This document shows, piece after piece, positions 6,673-12,085 of a stretch of DNA of 12,085 bases (its first letter is position 1; every line of letters starts with the position of its first letter). The translations under genes and the position numbers were made by a program. Source of the DNA: Chromatiales bacterium (GTDB taxonomy: Bacteria > Pseudomonadota > Gammaproteobacteria > Chromatiales > Chromatiaceae); assembly GCA_024639625.1 (NCBI GenBank), contig JAHEIA010000034.1:1-12085 (forward strand). The letters are read 5' to 3'. The notes under the pieces are model-generated. The model saw nothing but the letters and a program-made list of their open reading frames with translations. It was not told the origin of the DNA and made no database searches.

Positions 6673-7950
6673 TTAGGGCGGACTGCTTCCCGGGTGCGTC
6701 CGCGCCAGCAGGGCAGCGCCGTAGGCAGCGTCTTGCTGCTGGGCGAGCAGGACCGGCACGCCGAGACCGAGGGCGCGGATGCGGCGCCAGGTCGGATTGC
6801 TCGCGCCGCCGCCGATGCTCCACACGCGGCAGACCGGGGGGGCGCCGAGTTGGCGCAACAACGCATAACCGCGTTGTTCGATGGCCGCTATTCCTTCTAG
6901 CATGCCTTGCAGAAAGCGGTGGTCTTGGGATGGCCGTGGAGTGAGCCGAGGCGGAAGGTCAGGATGGTTGACCGGAAATCGCTCTCCGGGACGCAACAGG
7001 GGGTAATAGTCCAGCCGCGATGGGACCTCCGGATCGATCTGATCACTGAGCCGGCGCAGTTGCGTCGCTGAGAAGAAGTGCGCCAATACCGCCCCGCCGC
7101 TGTTGGAGGCGCCCCCCGCGAGCCAGTGCCCGCCGATGCGGTGGCTGTAGATGCCGTATTCCGCGGCGAACAACGGGCGTGGGCTCAGCACCTTGAGAAC
7201 CAGGGTGCTGCCGAGCGAGGTGACCGCCTCGCCGGGTTCGCTGATGCCGGTAGCCAGCACCGCTGCGGTGCTGTCGGTGGTGCCCGTTACGAGCAGGGTC
7301 CCGGGCTGCAGGCCGGTGGCGGCCGCTGCCTCTCGACTCAATCGGGCGACCGGGGTGGCCGGCGGCAATACGCGGGGCAGACAGGCCTCCGGTAGCCGCA
7401 GTCTGTGCATCCAGACAGGCCAGCGGCGGTGAACGGCGTCGTAGCCCAGCTTGAGGCAGTTGTTTTCATCGCTGATCCCGTAGCTTGCGCTGAGCCGCCC
7501 AAGGATCCAATCCGCCTGGTGCAGTGCCCGGCGGCCGGGCTCGCCCGGGTGACGTTCGAGCAGATACAACAGTTTGGCCAGACTGGAAGCGGCGCTGTGC
7601 ACCGGGGCGGCGACCGGCGCCACGGCGCGGATCCGCGGGAGCTGATCGCGCGACCGCGTATCGTCGTACATCATGGCGGGCGCCAAAGGGGAGCCCTGGT
7701 GATCCGTCAGCACCAGGGTTGCGGACGTCCCGTCCACGGCCAGGCTGCGAATGCGTCGCGGATCGGCCTGCTCTATCAAGCGGTGTGTCAGCTGGGTAAA
7801 CGCCTGCCACCACAGTTCGGGGTCCTGTTCCGAACGTCCGTCCGGGTCGCGCAGCGGGGCAGCAATCTCCGCGTGGGCCCGCGCGACCACCTCGCCGGCT
7901 GTGTCGATGAGCACGGCGCGGCAGCCGGAGGTACCGAAGTCGACCCCCAT
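6673..7950 (-). CDS. FGGY-family carbohydrate kinase, probably D-ribulokinase-like
   Basis: This 425-residue protein starts at ATG 7950 (MGVDFGTSGCRAV), where the phosphate-binding motif DFGTSG falls at residues 4-9, as usual for the family. An upstream TTG at 8031 would overlap queF and is less likely. Other family elements are AVDGTSATLVLTDHQG (71-86), GTTDSTAAVLATG (223-235) with probable catalytic base Asp226, SLGSTLVLK (245-253) and the adenosine-site GGGASNPTWRRI (380-391). FGGY kinases phosphorylate sugars using ATP. At 425 residues it is shorter than xylulokinase or glycerol kinase (near 500). The GTSAT motif and size resemble the plant and cyanobacterial group reported to phosphorylate D-ribulose (AtXK-1 type), so ribulose is my best substrate guess. 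No isomerase, transporter or regulator is adjacent. The gene follows queF by 47 bases and may be co-transcribed with it. Confidence 0.88.
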   Translation of the reverse strand: MGVDFGTSGCRAVLIDTAGEVVARAHAEIAAPLRDPDGRSEQDPELWWQAFTQLTHRLIEQADPRRIRSLAVDGTSATLVLTDHQGSPLAPAMMYDDTRSRDQLPRIRAVAPVAAPVHSAASSLAKLLYLLERHPGEPGRRALHQADWILGRLSASYGISDENNCLKLGYDAVHRRWPVWMHRLRLPEACLPRVLPPATPVARLSREAAAATGLQPGTLLVTGTTDSTAAVLATGISEPGEAVTSLGSTLVLKVLSPRPLFAAEYGIYSHRIGGHWLAGGASNSGGAVLAHFFSATQLRRLSDQIDPEVPSRLDYYPLLRPGERFPVNHPDLPPRLTPRPSQDHRFLQGMLEGIAAIEQRGYALLRQLGAPPVCRVWSIGGGASNPTWRRIRALGLGVPVLLAQQQDAAYGAALLARTHPGSSPP

Positions 7951-7953
7951 GAA

Positions 7954-7973
7954 CCGGTCCCGGGCGAGACCGG
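7954..7973 (-). promoter_or_regulatory. Hairpin directly upstream of the sugar kinase start
   Basis: CCGGTC (7954-7959) and GACCGG (7968-7973) form a 6-base-pair stem with an 8-base loop. In the minus-strand transcript it ends 3 bases before the kinase ATG and covers the only purine-rich candidate ribosome site (GGGACC). It might restrain translation of the kinase relative to queF. It has no T run, so it is not a terminator. Confidence 0.3.
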
Positions 7974-7997
7974 CCTTCGCCGCGGGGCGCCGCGCAG

Positions 7998-8387
7998 TCA
8001 GGGGAGCTGGACGGGCGCCGGCGGCTGCCAAGAAGGGTCCCGGTGTTCCGCCACCACTGTGGTGTAGATCCCGCCGCGAACGTTGAAGTCCGCCGTCAGG
8101 CGCATGAAGCGGGGTCGCAGGGCGCTCACGAGGTCAGAGAGGATCCGGTTGGTGACGTCCTCGTGGAAGGCGCCCTCGTCGCGGAAAGACCAAACGTAGA
8201 GCTTGAGCGACTTGAGCTCGACGCACAAATGCTCCGCCACGTATTCCAGGATGAGCTCAGCGAAATCCGGCTGACCCGTCTTGGGACACAGGCAGGTGAA
8301 TTCGGGGATCCGTATGCGGATCGTGTATTCGCGCTCCGGTTGCGGGTTCGCGAAGGTCTCCAATCGCTTGTTGGGCTGACTCGGCAT
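7998..8387 (-). CDS. queF: NADPH-dependent 7-cyano-7-deazaguanine reductase (short, type I)
   Basis: This 129-residue protein starts at ATG 8387 with AGGA 6 bases upstream. QueF reduces the nitrile of preQ0 to the aminomethyl group of preQ1 with two NADPH, in the pathway that makes queuosine at the tRNA wobble position. The catalytic motif is [13 protein letters not shown] (31-43), with the thioimide-forming cysteine at 34 and the proton-donating aspartate at 41. The QueF signature ELKSLKLY is at 57-64, followed by [10 protein letters not shown] (68-77), and the protein ends soon after a GGIYTTV stretch. It is of the short, single-domain (B. subtilis-like) kind rather than the two-domain 280-residue E. 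coli kind. No other queuosine genes are in the window. It is divergent from smc and leads the minus-strand pair with the sugar kinase. Confidence 0.97.
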   Translation of the reverse strand: MPSQPNKRLETFANPQPEREYTIRIRIPEFTCLCPKTGQPDFAELILEYVAEHLCVELKSLKLYVWSFRDEGAFHEDVTNRILSDLVSALRPRFMRLTADFNVRGGIYTTVVAEHRDPSWQPPAPVQLP

Positions 8388-8425
8388 GCTGGTTCCTGGT
8401 CTCTTGCTGGCAGGTCTCGCGGCGG

Positions 8426-8431
8426 ATTATA
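8426..8431 (-). promoter_or_regulatory. queF -10 box
   Basis: On the minus strand this is a perfect TATAAT, 38 bases upstream of the queF start. It predicts a leader of roughly 30 bases that includes the ribosome site. The matching -35 region (TTCCGG at 18 bases) is weak. Confidence 0.45.
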
Positions 8432-8473
8432 GAAGAGATCCCGCAACGGCCGGAACCGAAGCTGCGAAATTTC

Positions 8474-8503
8474 TTGTCACAGAGAGTTAAGAGGGCATTT
8501 AAT
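8474..8503 (+). promoter_or_regulatory. Sigma70-type promoter for smc
   Basis: TTGTCA (8474-8479, 5 of 6 to TTGACA) and TTTAAT (8498-8503, 5 of 6 to TATAAT) are 18 bases apart. Transcription would start near 8510, giving an AT-rich, probably unstructured leader of about 90 bases before smc. A weaker second candidate is TTGTCT (8564-8569) with TATCTT (8588-8593), which would give an almost leaderless message. Confidence 0.5.
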
Positions 8504-8601
8504 ATCATATTGAACAATAAATAATGTACGAAACTTCATCAATATTCTATTTCTATGGCTTGCTTGTCTCCGGCGCTCCTAATCTTGTATCTTAGCTCTC
8601 C

Positions 8602-11600
8602 ATGCGTCTCGAGAAGATCAAACTCGCCGGATTCAAGTCCTTCGTCGACCCGACCACGGTGCCGTTGCCAAGTAATCTGGTGGGCGTGGTGGGTCCCAAC
8701 GGCTGTGGCAAGTCCAATGTGATCGACGCCGTACGCTGGGTGATGGGGGAGAGTTCCGCCAAGATGCTGCGCGGTGAGTCCATGGCTGACGTGATCTTCA
8801 ACGGCTCCAGTACCCGGAAACCGGTCGGCACGGCGACCATCGAGCTGCTGTTCGACAATAGTGACGGCAGCGCGGGTGGGCAGTACGCCCAATACAGCGA
8901 GATCTCGGTCAAGCGGCAGGTAGCGCGAGACGGTCAATCGAGTTATTTCCTCAACGGCGTGCGCTGTCGGCGGCGTGACATCACCGATCTGTTCCTCGGC
9001 ACGGGATTGGGGCCGCGCAGCTACTCGATCATCGAACAAGGGATGATCTCGCGCCTGATCGAGGCGCGGCCGGAAGATCTGCGCATGTTCCTCGAAGAGG
9101 CGGCCGGGATATCGAAATACAAGGAGCGCCGGCGCGAGACCGAGAACCGGATTACACATACCCGGGAAAACCTGGCGCGGCTCGACGACTTGCGCGACGA
9201 GGTGGCAAAGCAACTGCATCATCTGCAGCGTCAGGCAGCGACCGCGGAACGCTATCAGACACTGAAGCAAGAGGAGCGTCAGGCGAAGGCCGAGGTCCTG
9301 GCGCTGCGCTGGCAGACGCTCGACGGCGAGTTGAAGAGCCAGGAGCGACGTCTGCTGGAACACCAAACCGGGCTCGAGGCGGAGGTCTCCAGGCAACGGC
9401 GGTTGGAAGCGGAAATCGAGCATGAACGGGAACTTCATCAGCAGGCGAACGACCGGTTCAATAAGGTTCAAGGCAGTTATTTCGCGGTCGGGGCGGAGAT
9501 ATCACGGCTCGAGCAGTCGATCCAGTTCGCCCGTGACGGGCTGCGGCAGCAGAAACAGGAACTGGAGCAAGCGGAGAAGGCGTGGCGCGAGATGCGCGAG
9601 CATCAGGACCACGATCAGGTTCGCCTGCAGGAATTGCAGACGACCCTAGAAAAGGAGCTCCCGGAGCTCGAGCAGGCGCAAACGGCAGAGGGCCTAGCAG
9701 CAGAGCAGTTGCAGGAGGCGGATCGGGCAATGCATGCCTGGCAGACCGCGTGGGACCAGTTCAATCACGAGGCTGCGGAACCGGCGCAGACCGCTCAGGT
9801 GGAACGAACGCGCATCAATCACCTGGAACAGCAGGAACAGGATCTGCAGCGGCGTCTGCAGCGTCTCGGCGAAGAGCTGGAGCGCCTGGCGGACGGCGGC
9901 CTGGGCGACAAGATCGATGACCTGCAGCAGCAGGAAGCGGCGGCGGCATTACGAGCTGAGCAGGCCCAGGAACGGCTCGGTGCCGTGCTCGAGGGCGTCC
10001 GCGAGACGCGCGACCAGATGGGGAGCCGCAGCGATGAACTGGACCGGGTGCGCGCCGAGCTGCAGATGGCGAAAGGGCGTGTCGGTTCGATCGAAGCGCT
10101 GCAGCAGGCGGCTCTGGGCATGGACCAAGGCGCGGTAGCCCAGTGGTTGCGCGCGCAGGATCTGGAGCAGGCGGCACGTCTGGTCCAGCGCTTGGAAGTG
10201 GATCCGCGTTGGCAGCAGGCGGTCGAGAGCGTGCTCGGCTTCCACCTGGAGTCTGTCTGCGTCGACGATCTGGAGTCCGCGGAGCGCAGCGCCGAGGGCC
10301 TGGATGAAGGCGCTCTGGGTCTGTTTGCGGCGCATGGCCAGAGTATTCCGGCGGAGGACCCGAAGACCTTGGCGGCCCACGTGAGGGGCCCGGCGGCCTT
10401 GCAGGGATTGCTGCAAGGCGTGTTCGTGGCGGCGGATCTCGAAGAAGCGATCGCCGTGCGGCCGCAACTCGGATCCGGACAGTCGGTGGTGACCCCCCGC
10501 GGGGTGTGGCTCGGCCCGGGCTGGATGCGCCTGGTCCGTGGTGACGACACGCACGTGGGTATCCTGGCACGCGAGCAGGAGCTGCGCGAGCTGACGACCC
10601 GAACTGAGGTCTTGCACGAATCGGCCGAGCTGCTGGCTACCAATCTGGAATCGGATCGCGCGCAGCTGCACGCTCAGGAGGAGGAACGTGAGCGGGTACA
10701 GGCGAGCCTCAATGAAATCAACCGCGAACTGGCGGAGCTGCGCACTCAACTCAGCGCCAAGCGCACCCGCGCGGAGCATCTGCAGAGCCGCAGAGAACAC
10801 GTCGCGCACGAGCAACGCGAGTTGCACATGCAGTCGGAGCAGGACCGGGAGCAAATTGAACGCGCGCGGGCCCGATTGCATGATGCCCTCGAGCGAATGG
10901 AGACCTTGGCCGAGAGACGTGCAGAACTGGTGGCGCAACGCGATGCATTGCGCCAGCAATTGAACAGTCTGCGCGACCAGGCGGCGCAGCGAAGGGCACT
11001 TGCCCATCAACTGGCCCTGCACATCGAGTCCATGACCAGCTCCCAGACGTCTTTGATCGAGGGTCGCGAGCGCATGGCCGGTCAGCTTGAACACCTCGAG
11101 CAGCGATGCGCCGAGTTGCGTGAAGGCATCGCCAGCGGCGCCGCCCCGCTGGAGCAATTGGGGGTGTCTCTGGAAGCGGAATTGACACGGCGCGTGGCGG
11201 TGGAGGCGGAACTCGGTGGGGTGCGCACCACGTTGGAAGGGATCGACGGCAAGCTGCGTGACCTGGAACAAGGGCGCCATCAAGCCGAGCAAGCGGTGCA
11301 ACAGGCGCGCGGCGTACTCGATGCAGAGCGGATTCGACGCCAGGAGATCCTGGTTCGTGCCAAGACCGTGGAGGAGCAGCTGCAGGAATCGGGGCACTCG
11401 ATCGACGATCTGCTCGCCCACCTGGGGTCGGAAGCCGAGGAGGCCGAATGGCAGCAGCGTTTGGAAAAGCTTGGCTTGCGCATCCAGCGCCTTGGCCCGA
11501 TCAATCTCGCGGCGATCGACGAGTTCCAGGAACAGTCCAAGCGGATGGAATATCTGGATGCCCAGCACGCGGATATCAGCGAATCCCTGGAGACCCTCGA

Positions 11601-12085
11601 GGGTGCCATTCGGAAGATCGACCGGGAGACCCGGAGTCGATTCAAAGAGGTGTTCGATAAGGTCAATTCGGGACTGCAGGAGCTGTTTCCCAGACTCTTC
11701 GGTGGTGGTCATGCCTACCTCGAGCTGACCGGCGAAGATCTCTTGGATACCGGTGTGGCGGTCATGGCGCGACCACCCGGTAAACGCAACAGCAATATTC
11801 ATATGTTGTCGGGCGGCGAGAAGGCCCTGACCGCGGTCGCACTGGTGTTTGCGATCTTTCAACTCAACCCCGCTCCGTTCTGCATGCTGGACGAGGTGGA
11901 TGCGCCGCTGGATGATGCGAACGTGGGCCGCTACTGCGATCTGGTGAGGTCGATGTCGAAGAAAGTCCAGTTCATCTTCATCACCCACAATAAGGTGACG
12001 ATGGAGATCGCGAATCAGCTCACCGGCGTTACCATGCATGAACCAGGGGTGTCGCGCCTGGTTTCGGTGGATGTGGAAGAGGCTG
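8602..12085 (+). CDS. smc: Chromosome segregation protein SMC (3' end outside window)
   Basis: The frame is open from ATG 8602 to the window end (1161 residues); family alignments end only a few residues after this point, so the gene is nearly complete. SMC forms the ATP-driven V-shaped dimer that, with ScpA and ScpB, extrudes DNA loops and compacts the chromosome. Visible parts are the N-terminal head with MRLEKIKLAGFKSF and Walker A GPNGCGKS (31-38), a long Glu/Gln/Arg-rich coiled coil (about 170-494), a hinge (about 495-655, with the usual Gly-rich surface), a returning coil, LGPINLAAIDE (964-974), the ABC signature LSGGEKALT (1069-1077) and Walker B CMLDEVDAPLDD (1094-1105) with catalytic Glu1098. 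The start is certain from the conserved N-terminus, although no Shine-Dalgarno precedes it and an in-frame TAG sits at 8593-8595. In related genomes zipA and ligA follow. Confidence 0.98.
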   Translation, partial: MRLEKIKLAGFKSFVDPTTVPLPSNLVGVVGPNGCGKSNVIDAVRWVMGESSAKMLRGESMADVIFNGSSTRKPVGTATIELLFDNSDGSAGGQYAQYSEISVKRQVARDGQSSYFLNGVRCRRRDITDLFLGTGLGPRSYSIIEQGMISRLIEARPEDLRMFLEEAAGISKYKERRRETENRITHTRENLARLDDLRDEVAKQLHHLQRQAATAERYQTLKQEERQAKAEVLALRWQTLDGELKSQERRLLEHQTGLEAEVSRQRRLEAEIEHERELHQQANDRFNKVQGSYFAVGAEISRLEQSIQFARDGLRQQKQELEQAEKAWREMREHQDHDQVRLQELQTTLEKELPELEQAQTAEGLAAEQLQEADRAMHAWQTAWDQFNHEAAEPAQTAQVERTRINHLEQQEQDLQRRLQRLGEELERLADGGLGDKIDDLQQQEAAAALRAEQAQERLGAVLEGVRETRDQMGSRSDELDRVRAELQMAKGRVGSIEALQQAALGMDQGAVAQWLRAQDLEQAARLVQRLEVDPRWQQAVESVLGFHLESVCVDDLESAERSAEGLDEGALGLFAAHGQSIPAEDPKTLAAHVRGPAALQGLLQGVFVAADLEEAIAVRPQLGSGQSVVTPRGVWLGPGWMRLVRGDDTHVGILAREQELRELTTRTEVLHESAELLATNLESDRAQLHAQEEERERVQASLNEINRELAELRTQLSAKRTRAEHLQSRREHVAHEQRELHMQSEQDREQIERARARLHDALERMETLAERRAELVAQRDALRQQLNSLRDQAAQRRALAHQLALHIESMTSSQTSLIEGRERMAGQLEHLEQRCAELREGIASGAAPLEQLGVSLEAELTRRVAVEAELGGVRTTLEGIDGKLRDLEQGRHQAEQAVQQARGVLDAERIRRQEILVRAKTVEEQLQESGHSIDDLLAHLGSEAEEAEWQQRLEKLGLRIQRLGPINLAAIDEFQEQSKRMEYLDAQHADISESLETLEGAIRKIDRETRSRFKEVFDKVNSGLQELFPRLFGGGHAYLELTGEDLLDTGVAVMARPPGKRNSNIHMLSGGEKALTAVALVFAIFQLNPAPFCMLDEVDAPLDDANVGRYCDLVRSMSKKVQFIFITHNKVTMEIANQLTGVTMHEPGVSRLVSVDVEEA

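Larger units (their letters stand above)
8388..8601. other. AT-rich divergent intergenic region, queF-smc
   Basis: This 214-base gap separates queF and smc. The half nearest queF has normal composition, but in 8501-8560 only 14 of 60 bases are G or C, against clearly GC-rich surroundings. It holds candidate promoters in both directions (listed separately) and one 23-codon frame (8524-8595) without a ribosome site. No repeats or RNA gene are seen. Confidence 0.7.

Noticed and set aside
8388..8425. preQ1 riboswitch in the queF leader
   Set aside because: The predicted leader is only about 30 bases and lacks the C-rich loop and A-rich tail of preQ1-I aptamers.
9949..12039. 696-codon open frame on the minus strand opposite smc
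   Set aside because: It is antisense to unmistakable SMC sequence. Long antisense frames arise from the GC-rich, Gln/Glu/Leu-heavy codons of coiled coils. The translation shows no recognisable family.
1..12085. Defence system, prophage, CRISPR array, tRNA or rRNA genes
   Set aside because: Reading both strands showed no regularly spaced repeats, integrase, restriction, toxin-antitoxin or structural RNA signatures. The genes all fall into ordinary chromosomal families.

Overview
The window is GC-rich chromosomal DNA of a gammaproteobacterium. RdgC is essentially confined to beta- and gammaproteobacteria. A canonical SMC in place of MukB, and a short single-domain QueF in place of the long E. 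coli type, argue for a lineage outside the enterobacteria. Species cannot be read from the sequence. All genes are conserved core or accessory chromosomal families. I see no phage, plasmid, CRISPR, tRNA or rRNA genes.

Layout. (1) Bases 1-3910, plus strand: a tightly overlapping operon encoding the C-terminal end of a DUF4129 membrane protein, a DUF4350 membrane protein, a MoxR-type AAA+ ATPase and a DUF58/VWA-like protein. Each start codon overlaps the preceding stop. This is the core of the widespread but poorly understood MoxR/DUF58 chaperone-like gene set. (2) Bases 3919-4539, minus strand: a stand-alone AMMECR1-domain protein, converging on the DUF58 gene with 8 bases between them. (3) Bases 4556-4682: the divergent gap holds a small inverted-repeat element bounded by CTA...TAG. 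It looks like a MITE-type insertion into a CTAG target. (4) Bases 4717-5613: a YihY/BrkB multi-pass membrane protein. (5) Bases 5689-6612: rdgC, a nucleoid-associated recombination modulator. (6) Bases 6673-8387, minus strand: an FGGY sugar kinase, probably of the D-ribulokinase-like type, preceded by queF of the queuosine pathway. (7) Bases 8388-8601: an unusually AT-rich divergent gap with recognisable promoters in both directions. (8) Bases 8602-12085: smc, nearly complete and cut by the window end a few residues before its expected stop.

The operon genes probably act together at the membrane: MoxR with its DUF58 partner, plus two membrane proteins. RdgC and SMC both work on chromosome structure but are separate transcription units. 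I found no clearly new multi-gene system. The observations most worth a second look are the small CTAG-flanked element with outward -10-like ends, the metal-site change in the DUF58 protein, the solitary AMMECR1 gene, and the AT-rich smc leader whose start lacks a Shine-Dalgarno sequence.
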